NCBI GenBank assembly: GCA_963699225.1
Contig: OY969423.1
Coordinates: 2,666,001-2,730,000 of the forward strand
DNA: 64,000 bases
From: VRUE01 sp963699225
GTDB lineage: Bacteria > Actinomycetota > Thermoleophilia > Solirubrobacterales > 70-9
Direction: 5' to 3'
Part shown: positions 45,489 through 53,304 of the stretch, one piece after another
Position numbering within the stretch: the first letter of the stretch is position 1
Layout: each line of letters opens with the position of its first letter
Notes under the pieces: generated by a model
The model's input: the letters and a program-made list of their open reading frames with translations, nothing else
Told to the model about the DNA's origin: nothing
Databases searched by the model: none
Position numbers and translations under genes: made by a program

Positions 45489-46673
45489 ATGGCAGGCAAC
45501 GGAAACGGCAAGTTCGGCGGTCGTGAGGTCGTCATCGTCGAGGCCGTCCGCACGCCGATTGGGCGTGGGCACGAGGAGAAGGGCTACTACAAGGACACCC
45601 ATCCCTCGAACCTGCTCGCCAAGACCTACAACGAGCTCTTCGAGCGCAGCGGCGTCGACCCGGCCGAGACCGGCGACGTGATCTGTGGCTGCGCCCAGCA
45701 GTTCGGCGAGCAGGGCGTCAACATCGGCCGCAACGCCTGGCTCGAGGCGGGCCTGCCGATCGAGACGCCGGCGACCACGATCGACCGCCAGTGCGGCTCC
45801 GCTCAGCAGGCGGTCAACTTCGCCGCCACCTTGATTGCCTCCGGCGTCCACGACGTCGCGATCGGCGGCGGGGTCGAGCACATGGGCCACATCTCCTTCG
45901 CCGACGGCTACTCGGTGATGAAGGAGCACGGCGCTCCCTTCTCCCCAGAGCTGATGGAGCGCTACAACCTGATCCCGCAGGGCCTCTCGGCCGAGATGAT
46001 CGCTGACCAATGGGAGATCCCCCGCTCCGAGCTCGACGAGCTCGGCCTGCGCTCCCAGCAGCTCGCCGCCAAGGCGACCGAGGAGGGCCGCTTCGAGCGC
46101 GAGATCGTCCCCTTCTCGGTCAACGGAGATACCTATTCGACCGACCAAGGTCTGCGCGAGACGACACTGGAGGGTCTGGCCAACCTCAAGCCCGCCTTCA
46201 AGGAGGACGGCAAGATCACCGCCGGCAACTCCTCGCAGGTCTCCGACGGCGCTGCCGCGGTGCTGCTGATGACGCGCGAGAAGGCCGACGCGCTCGGACT
46301 CGAACCGCGGGCCCGTATCTTCGACCAGACCACGGTCGGCGTCGACCCAGTGATCATGCTCACCGGCCCGATCCCAGCGACGCGGAAGCTGCTCGAACGC
46401 AACGGGATGACGATGGACGACATCGACCTGGTCGAGATCAACGAGGCCTTCGCCTCGGTCGTTGCTGCCTGGCGCCGTGAGCTCGATCCCGACATGGACC
46501 GGGTCAACGTCAATGGCGGCGCGATCGCCCTCGGCCACCCGCTCGGCTCGACCGGCGCGCGCCTGATCACCACCCTGCTGCACGAGATGGAGCGCACCGA
46601 CAAGGAGATGGGCCTGGTCACGATGTGCTGCGGTGGCGGCCTCGGTACCGGCACATTGATCCAACGAGTTTGA
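45489..46673 (+). CDS. Acetyl-CoA acyltransferase (thiolase)
   Basis: A 394-residue thiolase that cleaves 3-ketoacyl-CoA. Acyl-Cys102 is in DRQCGSAQQA, His350 in ALGHPLGSTGAR, and the proton-transfer Cys near 380 in TMCCGGGLGTG. The type (degradative, FadA/AtoB-like) fits the neighbouring hydroxyacyl-CoA dehydrogenase. The ATG at 45489 follows GGAGGG; a GTG three bases earlier is in the same frame. Regulation likely acts through the palindrome at 45454-45474. Confidence 0.95.
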   Translation: MAGNGNGKFGGREVVIVEAVRTPIGRGHEEKGYYKDTHPSNLLAKTYNELFERSGVDPAETGDVICGCAQQFGEQGVNIGRNAWLEAGLPIETPATTIDRQCGSAQQAVNFAATLIASGVHDVAIGGGVEHMGHISFADGYSVMKEHGAPFSPELMERYNLIPQGLSAEMIADQWEIPRSELDELGLRSQQLAAKATEEGRFEREIVPFSVNGDTYSTDQGLRETTLEGLANLKPAFKEDGKITAGNSSQVSDGAAAVLLMTREKADALGLEPRARIFDQTTVGVDPVIMLTGPIPATRKLLERNGMTMDDIDLVEINEAFASVVAAWRRELDPDMDRVNVNGGAIALGHPLGSTGARLITTLLHEMERTDKEMGLVTMCCGGGLGTGTLIQRV

Positions 46674-46691
46674 GGTATTTTATCGGTACTT

Positions 46692-47243
46692 TTGAGTTCT
46701 GAGCGAGGAAGATCGAGCATTGGCGGGTGCGTGCCCGTCTCGACCGTTGCCATTGCGGTCGCGATCTTGTCGATCGCCCTGCTGGCGGGGTGTGGAAGTG
46801 ACGAAAGCGGGCAAGCCGCAGAGGGGACCGACTCGGTCGGGACGGTGGAGCATGTCTCGCTCGGGAAGGCGGCATTCATCAAAAGGGCGGACGCCCTCTG
46901 CGCTGCCAGTGAACGGCGGGCGAAGTCCGCATATTTCATCGCGCTCGAAACTCACGTCAACCCCGGTAAGGAAACGAAAGCCGAGCACGAAGCGCATGAC
47001 GCCGCGCTGCTCAAAGTCGTTCTAAGCAAGGAACTCCGACGTCAAGTCTCGGAAATACGCGCTCTCGCGAGGCGCGCCGGCAAGGAGGCCGAAGTGCGTG
47101 CCTTCCTTGCAGCGATGGAAACGGCGATCGGGGAAGCCGCGAGCGAACCCCAAACCATGATCCGGCTCAGTGGTCCGGGCTTCGCCAGGCCTGACAAGCT
47201 GGCTCGGGAATATGGGTTTGCGGTCTGTGGCCGCAGTAAGTAG
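46692..47243 (+). CDS. Putative lipoprotein, first of a tandem pair
   Basis: 183 residues from a TTG at 46692; a GTG at 46731 is an alternative. A signal peptide of type II is visible (VAILSIALLAGC), with the lipid Cys followed by GSDES. The mature part is helical and charged, with KAAFIKRADALCAASERRAKSA near its start and REYGFAVCG near the end, so one Cys pair may bridge the two ends. The gene following is a diverged copy. Function unknown; exported to the outer membrane face of the cell envelope. Codon use is less GC-rich than the flanking acyl-CoA genes. Confidence 0.78.
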   Translation: MSSERGRSSIGGCVPVSTVAIAVAILSIALLAGCGSDESGQAAEGTDSVGTVEHVSLGKAAFIKRADALCAASERRAKSAYFIALETHVNPGKETKAEHEAHDAALLKVVLSKELRRQVSEIRALARRAGKEAEVRAFLAAMETAIGEAASEPQTMIRLSGPGFARPDKLAREYGFAVCGRSK

Positions 47244-47287
47244 AGCTGGCCGACCCTCGTAGCAGCCGAGGATGTAGGTTTGGCCAT

Positions 47288-47755
47288 ATGGGTACGTGGA
47301 GAGTTGCGCTGTTCTCGGCGTTCGCGGTAGTCGTTCTTTTCGCCGGTTGCGGCGGGAGCGAAGACTCGAGCGCCTCCGGCTCTATCTCCAAGGAAGAATT
47401 CATCGCCAAGGCGGATGCCGTCTGCACGAAGACCAACAAACGGATGGAAGCAGAGCTGGGGAAGTTCTTGACTAGCGGTGAACAAATAACGAACCTCTCC
47501 AAAGCCGACAACGAAAGGTTCGTCACCAAAGTCCTGATTCCGAATCTGGAAAAGGAAATTGACGAAATTAAGGCGCTCGGCGTGCCCACAGAAGATGAAG
47601 AACGAGCCAAGGCGATGGTCGCTGCGCTCGAAGAAGGGCTCGAAACCGCCGAAGCCGATCCCGAAGCCCTGGCGGCCAGCAGTTCCGACATCGTCTATGG
47701 AATTGCAACCAGGCTGGCCGGCGAATACGGCCTCAAAGTCTGTAGCAGTCGCTAA
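47288..47755 (+). CDS. Putative lipoprotein, second of a tandem pair
   Basis: A 155-residue protein with lipobox VVLFAGC and a mature part starting GGSEDSSASG. Its pattern parallels the previous gene: SKEEFIAKADAVCTKTNKRMEA near the N-terminus and LAGEYGLKVCSSR at the end, with the same two Cys. Similar single-domain lipoproteins occur repeatedly in Solirubrobacterales genomes, in my recollection, with no known role. Less GC-rich than its neighbours, like its partner, which suggests the pair duplicated together or was acquired. Confidence 0.8.
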   Translation: MGTWRVALFSAFAVVVLFAGCGGSEDSSASGSISKEEFIAKADAVCTKTNKRMEAELGKFLTSGEQITNLSKADNERFVTKVLIPNLEKEIDEIKALGVPTEDEERAKAMVAALEEGLETAEADPEALAASSSDIVYGIATRLAGEYGLKVCSSR

Positions 47756-47797
47756 CCACTGGCTGCGCGGCCAGGCGGCCGCTATGCTCCGCGGCCG

Positions 47798-48976
47798 ATG
47801 GACCTGACCCTCTCGCCCTCCGAGCAGCAGTTCCGCGACGAGGTTCGCGACTGGATTGAAGCCAACCATCCCGGGCCCGAGCCGGAAGCCGGTCTCGAGG
47901 AGGTAATGGCCTTTCGCAGCGAGTGGCAGCTGAAGATGCACGCTGCTGGCTGGGCCGGAATCTCTTGGCCCAAGGAGTACGGCGGCCGCGGCGCGACGAT
48001 GATCGAGCAGGCGATCTTCGTCGGTGAGGCGGCGCGGCTGGAGGCGCCGAGCCCGGCCAACGTCCTCGGGCTGGCGATGGGCGGCCCCGTCGTCATCGCC
48101 CACGGCAGCGATGAGCAAAAGCAGCGCTACCTGGAGCCGATCCTGACCGGCGAGGAGATCTGGTGCCAGGGCTTCTCCGAGCCCGAGTCCGGCTCCGACC
48201 TGGCCTCGCTGAAAACGCGGGCGGTCAAGGACGGCGACGAATGGGTCGTCACCGGCCAGAAGGTCTGGACCACGTTCGCCCAGTACGCCAAGTGGTGCAT
48301 GCTCGTCGCCCGCACTGACCCCGACGCCCCCAAGCACAAGGGGCTGACCTACTTCCTGATGGACATGGACCAGCCCGGCGTCGAAGCCAAGCCCCTGGTC
48401 CAGATCACCGGTGAGGGCGAGTTCAATGAGGTCTTCATCAACGAGGCTCGCATCCCCGACGAGAACATCGTCGGCGGGGTCGGCAACGGCTGGTCGGTGG
48501 CGATCACGACCTTGATGAACGAGCGCGCCGGCCTTGCCTTTGGCGCGATCGCCCAGATCGCCAACAACCTCAAACGTCTTGGCGCCCTGGCCGCCGAGAC
48601 ACGGGTCAACGGCGGCACCGCGGCTGAGGACCCGGTCTTCCGCCAGCGCCTCGCCCAGCTCCACATCGAGGCCGAGACGATGCGGCTCAACGCCTACCGC
48701 GGCCTGACCAAGACGATGCAGTCGGGCATTCCGGGCCCGGAGGGCTCGCTTGGCAAGTGGCAGTGGGCCGACATCAACCAGCGCATCGCCGAGCTGGCGC
48801 TCGACATCGAGGGGCCCTATGCGGCGCTCTCGCGTGGCGACGAGCACGTCGTCGCCGGTGGTGCCTGGCAGTACAGCTTCCTGCGCTCGCGCGCCAACTC
48901 GATCGAGGGTGGCACCACCGACATTCTCAAGAACATCATCGCCGAGCGGGTGCTCGGCCTGCCGAGGATGCGTTAG
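47798..48976 (+). CDS. Acyl-CoA dehydrogenase family protein
   Basis: A 392-residue FAD enzyme introducing the alpha-beta double bond in an acyl-CoA. WAGISWPKEYGGRG, WCQGFSEPESGSDLASL and GWSVAITTLMNERAGLAFG are family segments, and FAD contacts include the NSIEGGTTDILKNIIAERVLGLP tail. The Gly/Thr of EGGTTDI replaces the usual catalytic Glu position of short-chain forms, as in the sterol- and aromatic-chain (FadE-type) heteromeric dehydrogenases. The next gene is a second, different dehydrogenase 6 bases downstream, so an alpha2beta2 heteromer is likely. Confidence 0.9.
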   Translation: MDLTLSPSEQQFRDEVRDWIEANHPGPEPEAGLEEVMAFRSEWQLKMHAAGWAGISWPKEYGGRGATMIEQAIFVGEAARLEAPSPANVLGLAMGGPVVIAHGSDEQKQRYLEPILTGEEIWCQGFSEPESGSDLASLKTRAVKDGDEWVVTGQKVWTTFAQYAKWCMLVARTDPDAPKHKGLTYFLMDMDQPGVEAKPLVQITGEGEFNEVFINEARIPDENIVGGVGNGWSVAITTLMNERAGLAFGAIAQIANNLKRLGALAAETRVNGGTAAEDPVFRQRLAQLHIEAETMRLNAYRGLTKTMQSGIPGPEGSLGKWQWADINQRIAELALDIEGPYAALSRGDEHVVAGGAWQYSFLRSRANSIEGGTTDILKNIIAERVLGLPRMR

Positions 48977-48982
48977 GGCGCC

Positions 48983-50104
48983 ATGTACTTCGATCTCACC
49001 GACGAGCAGCAGGCGATCAAGGCGACCGCCCACGACTTCCTCGCCGCTCGCTACAAGTCCGATCGCGTCCGCGAGCTGGCCGAGAGCGAGAACGGCTTCG
49101 AGCAGTCCGATTGGGACGAGATGGCCGAGCTGGGCTGGACCGGCCTGGCGCTGCCGGAGGAGTGGGGCGGGCAGGGCCTCGGCATCGTCGAGCTCGCCGT
49201 TCTCTTCGAGGAGATGGGCTACGCGCTTGCCCCCTCGCCGCTCTTCTCCAACACGATCGCCGGCCTCGCCCTCTCGCTTTGCGGCTCCGATGAGCAGCGC
49301 GAGCGCTTCCTGCGGCCCTTGGCCGAGGGCAAGCTGCGCGGTACGCCCGCCCTCTGGGATGCCGGCGGCCCGGCGACGATCGGCAGCTTCACGATGGAGC
49401 CGCGCGCCGAGGGCGAGGGCATCGTCCTCGACGGCGAGAAGGTCCTGGTGATGGACGCCGCGGCCGCCGACTTCTTCCTCGTAGCCACTTCCGATGGGCG
49501 TCGCCACCTGGTCGAGCGCGGCGCCGACGGTGTCACCGTCACCCCGTCGACCTCGATCGACACCACCCGCCGCCTTTACGCGGTCCGCTTCGACGGCGTC
49601 AAGGTCGCCGCGGAGGACTCGCTGCCGGCCGCCGAGCCCGACTACTACGCCGTCTTCTTCAGGCTCTGCGTCGCGCTTGCCGCCGAGTCGACCGGGATCG
49701 CCCAGCGGACGATGGAGATGGCCGTCGCCTACGCCAAGGACCGCCAGCAGTTCGGCCGGCCGATCGGCGCCTACCAGGCGGTCTCACACCGCTGCGCGCA
49801 GATGCTGTTGGAGACCGAGAACGCTCGCTCGGCGGTCTACGGCGCGGCCTGGGCCGCAGACGCCGAGCCCGACTCGCTGCCGACCGCGGCCTCGATGGCC
49901 AAGGCCTACGCGTCTGACGCGGGCTGGCGCGTCCCCGATGCCTCGATCCAGGTGCACGGCGGGATCGGCTTCACCTGGGAGCACGACCTGCACTTCTTCC
50001 TCAAGCGCGGCAAGGCCAACGCATCGATGTTCGGTGACTCGAAGTGGCACCGTGAACGCGTCGCCGACGCCGTCCTCGCCGACGCCGCGCCGGTCCCGGC
50101 CTGA
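48983..50104 (+). CDS. Acyl-CoA dehydrogenase family protein, partner subunit
   Basis: A 373-residue protein. DLTDEQQAIKATAHDFLAARY and LGWTGLALPEEWGGQGLGIVELAVLFEEMG are the N-domain, and AYAKDRQQFGRPIGAYQAVSHRCAQM and IQVHGGIGFTWEHDLHFFLKRGKANASMFGD are the C-domain. The middle beta domain is degenerate (TFTMEPRAEGEGIVLDGEKVLV) and lacks the clear acyl-CoA loop, as in the second subunit of heteromeric FadE complexes. It is 6 bases after the previous dehydrogenase and 11 before the luciferase-like gene. Confidence 0.9.
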   Translation: MYFDLTDEQQAIKATAHDFLAARYKSDRVRELAESENGFEQSDWDEMAELGWTGLALPEEWGGQGLGIVELAVLFEEMGYALAPSPLFSNTIAGLALSLCGSDEQRERFLRPLAEGKLRGTPALWDAGGPATIGSFTMEPRAEGEGIVLDGEKVLVMDAAAADFFLVATSDGRRHLVERGADGVTVTPSTSIDTTRRLYAVRFDGVKVAAEDSLPAAEPDYYAVFFRLCVALAAESTGIAQRTMEMAVAYAKDRQQFGRPIGAYQAVSHRCAQMLLETENARSAVYGAAWAADAEPDSLPTAASMAKAYASDAGWRVPDASIQVHGGIGFTWEHDLHFFLKRGKANASMFGDSKWHRERVADAVLADAAPVPA

Positions 50105-50115
50105 CGGGCTGAGGC

Positions 50116-51144
50116 GTGGGCGCGCTCGAGCGGATCTCCGTCGCCGCGATCGGCACCACGGTCGCCGACCTCGAGGCCGAGACGCAGCGCGCGGAGGCGG
50201 CCGGGGTCGAGTGCGTCTGGGCGCCTGAGCTCTTTCGCTCCTCGGTCACCCAGGCCGCCTACCTGGCCGGCAAGACCGAGCGCATCGACGTTGCCACCGG
50301 GATCGCCTGGGCCTTCACCCGCAGTCCCTTCATCCTCGCCATCAGCGCCCTCGACATCGACGAGATGTCGGGTGGCCGCTTTCGCCTCGGTCTCGGATCT
50401 GGAGTCAAGCGCCTCAACGAAACCTGGCACAACGCCGAGTACGGCAAACCGGCCCCCCACCTGCGCGAGGCGATCGAGGCGACGCGGCTGATCATGCAGC
50501 AGGCGGGCAAGGGCGAACCGATTCGCTACGAGGGCTCCTACTACGACATCGACATCAAGGGCTGGATCCGCCCGCACCCGGCCCCGCGCGAGTCGGTGCC
50601 CATCTACACAGCTGGTGTGCAGGGCGGGATGTGCCGGATGGCGGGCGACGTCGCCGATGGCCTGATCGGCCACCCGATCCAGAGCTTGCGCTGGATCGAC
50701 GAGGTCGTCGTCAGCTCCTTCGAGGAGGGGCTCTCCCGGTCGGGCCGCGAGCGCTCCAGCTTTGACTACCTGCCGACGGTCTGCTGCGCGATCGACGACG
50801 ACGAGGCGCGGGCGATCGAGATGGCCCGCCGCACGATCTCCTTCTACGCCACGGTGAAGACCTACATGCCGCTCTGGGAGCCGCACGGCTTCGCTGACAA
50901 CGCCGTCGCCGCCGGCGATGCCTTCCGCCGCGGCGACCTCGCCGCCGTCCCCGCCGCGATCAGCGACGAGATGGTCGAGACCTACTGCGCCGCTGGTCCG
51001 CTCGACAAGGTCCGAGCCCGAGTCGAGGCGACCGCCGAGCGTGCCGACGGCCTCTTCCTCACCCCGCCGACCTACTTCATCTCCCCCGAAGAGCTGAGCG
51101 AGTACCAAAACCGCATCATCACAGCCTTCGGTCCGACGGTGTGA
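50116..51144 (+). CDS. LLM-class (F420-dependent-type) oxidoreductase
   Basis: A 342-residue luciferase-like TIM barrel with a GTG start. The features are RISVAAIGTTVADLEAETQRAEAAGVECVWAPE, DVATGIAWAFTRSPFILAISALDIDEMSGGRFRLGLGSGV and PIYTAGVQGGMCRMAGDVADGLIGHPI, close to coenzyme F420-dependent reductases of actinobacteria; FMN use is possible. It sits in one unit with the two acyl-CoA dehydrogenases, suggesting reduction or monooxygenation of the same carbon skeleton. The downstream gene starts within its stop (GTGA). Confidence 0.88.
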   Translation: MGALERISVAAIGTTVADLEAETQRAEAAGVECVWAPELFRSSVTQAAYLAGKTERIDVATGIAWAFTRSPFILAISALDIDEMSGGRFRLGLGSGVKRLNETWHNAEYGKPAPHLREAIEATRLIMQQAGKGEPIRYEGSYYDIDIKGWIRPHPAPRESVPIYTAGVQGGMCRMAGDVADGLIGHPIQSLRWIDEVVVSSFEEGLSRSGRERSSFDYLPTVCCAIDDDEARAIEMARRTISFYATVKTYMPLWEPHGFADNAVAAGDAFRRGDLAAVPAAISDEMVETYCAAGPLDKVRARVEATAERADGLFLTPPTYFISPEELSEYQNRIITAFGPTV

Positions 51145-51404
51145 GCGAGATGGAGGTGCTGGACCGGGTACGGGAGATCCCGGAGGGATTTGTGCGGACC
51201 TACGGGGACGTGTCGCCGGGGGCGCCGCGGTTTGCCGGGGCCGTCCTCTTCGCGGTTCACGACCCGGACCTGCCCTGGTGGCGCGTGGTCCGCGCTGACG
51301 GCTCGCTGGCCAAGGGCGTACGGCAGAAGCGGCACCTCATCGCCGAGGGAGTGCCGTTTCGCGGCGAGCGGGTCGACATGAGCAAAGCCCGCGCGCTCTC
51401 GTAG
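51141..51404 (+). CDS. atl: Alkyltransferase-like (ATL) DNA repair protein
   Basis: An 87-residue protein with the MGMT DNA-binding domain: VLDRVREIPEGFVRTYGDVSPGAPRFAGAVLF (helix-turn-helix, flipping Tyr21), then DPDLPWWRVVRADGSLAKG. The active-site motif PCHRV of alkyltransferases is PWWRV here (residues 45-49), so the acceptor Cys is replaced by Trp as in ATL proteins, and the His is also replaced. It should bind O6-alkylguanine and flag it for nucleotide excision repair rather than repair it itself. Its GTG overlaps the stop of the luciferase-like gene. Confidence 0.9.
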   Translation: MSEMEVLDRVREIPEGFVRTYGDVSPGAPRFAGAVLFAVHDPDLPWWRVVRADGSLAKGVRQKRHLIAEGVPFRGERVDMSKARALS

Positions 51405-51429
51405 TCGCCCCTGCAAGCTGAGGGCAACA

Positions 51430-51507
51430 GAGGCCGTCGGGCGTCCTCCCCAAAACACTCAAGCGCGGCTCCTGTCGCGCGTTTTGGGGAGGACGCCCGA
51501 CGGCCTC
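51430..51507. repeat. Long perfect inverted repeat (27-base arms) between convergent genes
   Basis: Arms are 51430-51456 and 51481-51507, perfectly paired, with GCGCG/CGCGC stacking inside (51463-51467 with 51476-51480). The outer part is CGTCGGGCGTCCTCCCC and the inner part CCCCAAAAC/GTTTTGGGG, an A-run/T-run tier like that of the copies at 28.96 and 38.0 kb. It could end transcription of both flanking genes, but its arms are far longer than needed. Confidence 0.9.
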
Positions 51508-51515
51508 CCCACTCG

Positions 51516-51722
51516 CTACTCGTCGCGCGGGGTGATGCGGAAGGTCGAGACGACCTCGGCCTGTTTGGCCTCGGGGTGCACCACGTAGGCGCTGGGGCCG
51601 CCGCCGAACCAGCCGGAGCTCTCGTTGTCGGCGACGAAGATGCCGGGGTGGTGCTTGCCGTCGCCGTCCTCGACCCAGACCTTGTCGCCCTCTTTGAAGC
51701 CGTGTTCGATCTCGTTGTTCAC
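51516..51722 (-). CDS. Small beta-rich hypothetical protein
   Basis: A 68-residue acidic protein (GTG start) with an SH3/KOW-like look: FKEGDKVWVEDGDGKHHPGIFVA, then YVVHPEAKQAEVVSTFRITP. No signal or membrane segment. The first half resembles Tudor/SH3-type barrels that bind nucleic acid or peptide, but I assign no function. It is convergent with atl across the long inverted repeat. Confidence 0.65.
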   Translation of the reverse strand: MNNEIEHGFKEGDKVWVEDGDGKHHPGIFVADNESSGWFGGGPSAYVVHPEAKQAEVVSTFRITPRDE

Positions 51723-51751
51723 GCGACCAGCCTAGCCGCTTGCGCGCCGTT

Positions 51752-51784
51752 GGCCCGGCCCCGCTGGTGGCATGGGGCCGAGCC
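51752..51784 (-). terminator. Terminator-like stem downstream of the secreted-protein gene
   Basis: GGCCCGGCCCC (51752-51762) pairs with GGGGCCGAGCC (51774-51784), with one mismatch. It lies 16 bases past the stop of the minus-strand gene at 51800. It has no T-run. Confidence 0.45.
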
Positions 51785-51799
51785 GAGGCTCGCGGTTGG

Positions 51800-52324
51800 T
51801 TACGGACAGACGACGATCAGGTTGAAGTCGGCATCCGCGTCGGCGCCTTTTTCGTCGCGGGTGCGGACTTCGATCGCGTTCGGGTTGGCCGGCGCGATGT
51901 TGGTCTGCGCGTAGCCGGCGCCCGGCACCGTGGTGCTGGCGTTGTTGCGCCCGGCGACGTTGGCGCAGCCGCTGACGTTGACCGGGAAGACCACGGCGAC
52001 GGCGCCACCGCCCTCGGTCGCGGTGATGCCGGCATCGCTGGCGCGCGCCAGGGTGGCATTGCCGGCGCCGCCCGGGTTGTTGACCACCGCCCAGTAGGTG
52101 TGGGCCGCCCGCTTGGCCGACGGAACGATGCCCAGCTTGTTGGTGTTGATCTGGTAGCCGGTCAGCGTCTTGTGCTTGAGCTTGCCGCCCCCGATCGTCT
52201 GCTTTTTGATCGACCCGCCGTTGATCGACTGCGCCGCGTAAGCGGTGCCTGCCAGCGCGACGATCAAGGCAATCACGGCGACGACCATTGCTGCCGACGG
52301 TCTTCTGCTCCTCTTGGCGTCCAT
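51800..52324 (-). CDS. Secreted protein, SINGGS/LKxKTLTG type
   Basis: A 174-residue protein. The ATG at 52322-52324 gives a signal peptide (RRPSAAMVVAVIALIVALAGTAYAA) right after a basic start. The mature N-terminus contains QSINGGSIKKQTIGGGKLKHK and LTGYQINTNKLG, a short repeat-like pattern that recurs in exported proteins of Solirubrobacterales. The rest is a beta-rich Asn/Ala/Gly domain with one Cys pair (VSGCANVAG, VVCP). Probably a surface or extracellular protein of unknown role. Confidence 0.8.
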   Translation of the reverse strand: MDAKRSRRPSAAMVVAVIALIVALAGTAYAAQSINGGSIKKQTIGGGKLKHKTLTGYQINTNKLGIVPSAKRAAHTYWAVVNNPGGAGNATLARASDAGITATEGGGAVAVVFPVNVSGCANVAGRNNASTTVPGAGYAQTNIAPANPNAIEVRTRDEKGADADADFNLIVVCP

Positions 52325-52393
52325 GGACCTTCCTTTGGTTTCGCGGACTTGACCGGGCAATACCCGGCGCTTACAGGGAATAACCGTTCCGGG

Positions 52394-53056
52394 CTATGCG
52401 GGTAGCGCTGCGGCGAAGTGCTCAAAGGCCGCCATATCGGTCACTGCGGGGCCGTGGCCGGGCAGGATCAGGCTCGGGTTGAGATCCGCCAGCTTGCGGA
52501 TCGAGCGGCGGTTCTCGGCCGAGTCGACGTTGTAGAAGTCGGGCGGCTCGGCGAGCATCGGGCGGCCGCTGGCGTAGCTCATGCTGCGGATCACGTCGCC
52601 GCAGATCGCCACCCGGTCGGAGTCGCGGAAGAAGATCACCTCGCCGGCTGAGTGGCCCGGGGCATGGACGACGCGGAAGCCGGCGACTTCGTCACCCTCC
52701 GCGAGCGTCTTGTCGACTGTGTGGGGCGGGCCCTGCCAGAGCCAGGACGCGGTCCGCGCGATCGGGTGCGAGGAGGCGGCGACGGGGCGCCTTCCCTCCA
52801 TCGCGTCGACGTCGCCGGCGTGGCAGGCGAGCGGAATGCCCCGCGCTTCGCAGACGTCCTTTGCGACCCCCTGGTGATCGGCGTGCACATGGGTCAGCGC
52901 CAGCATCGAGAGCGCTCGCCCCTCGATCTCGGCGAAGATGCGACGCCGGTCCCAACGCCGCCCGGCGTCGATCAGCACGTCCTCAGCGAGGTAGACGTTG
53001 ATCGTCGGACCGGGAAACTCCTTCAGCCGCCAGACGCCCGGAGCGAAGTTCTTCAA
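52394..53056 (-). CDS. Metallo-beta-lactamase-fold hydrolase
   Basis: A 220-residue MBL-fold enzyme. Zinc ligands: THVHADH (residues 55-61, HxHxDH), VHAPGHSAGEVIFF (His), AICGDVI (Asp) and LPGHGPAV (His). The compact size and motif set suggest a hydrolase of a thioester, lactone or phosphoester; the substrate cannot be told. The TTG start (TTGA overlap with the upstream stop) shows coupling to the gene before it. It is last in a three-gene minus-strand operon. Confidence 0.9.
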   Translation of the reverse strand: MKNFAPGVWRLKEFPGPTINVYLAEDVLIDAGRRWDRRRIFAEIEGRALSMLALTHVHADHQGVAKDVCEARGIPLACHAGDVDAMEGRRPVAASSHPIARTASWLWQGPPHTVDKTLAEGDEVAGFRVVHAPGHSAGEVIFFRDSDRVAICGDVIRSMSYASGRPMLAEPPDFYNVDSAENRRSIRKLADLNPSLILPGHGPAVTDMAAFEHFAAALPA

Positions 53057-53304
53057 TGCGAGGAGATCCCCATCGTCCCGCGCGGGTCGCCGCTGTGCTC
53101 GGCTAGCTCTTCGAGCTCGGCGATCTTGCGCTCGCCTTCGCGCCGCGCCGGGTCGTCGGCGGACAGCGGCTCGATCAGGCGGCGGATCCGGTTGCGGACC
53201 TGCAGGGCGAAGTGGGGGGTGGAGGCGCCCGCTAGGGCGCGAATGTCCTCGGCGGTGACCCGGTGGCCGCCGCTGAGCAGGTCCGGGCTCTCGGCCTCGC
53301 TCAT
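53053..53304 (-). CDS. Small helical protein in the cell-wall-binding operon
   Basis: An 83-residue hydrophilic protein (VTAEDIRALAGASTPHFALQVRNRIRRLIEPLSADDPARREGERKIAELEELAE). Helical with Arg/Glu pairs; no motif known to me. Its ATG overlaps the stop of the cell-wall-binding gene (ATGA), and its own stop overlaps the TTG of the MBL gene (TTGA). Such tight coupling on both sides suggests a real protein, perhaps a small adaptor. Confidence 0.72.
   Translation of the reverse strand: MSEAESPDLLSGGHRVTAEDIRALAGASTPHFALQVRNRIRRLIEPLSADDPARREGERKIAELEELAEHSGDPRGTMGISSH

Noticed and set aside
47042..49507. An 821-codon open frame antisense to the lipoprotein and acyl-CoA dehydrogenase genes
   Set aside because: It spans several real genes on the other strand and carries no recognisable domain.
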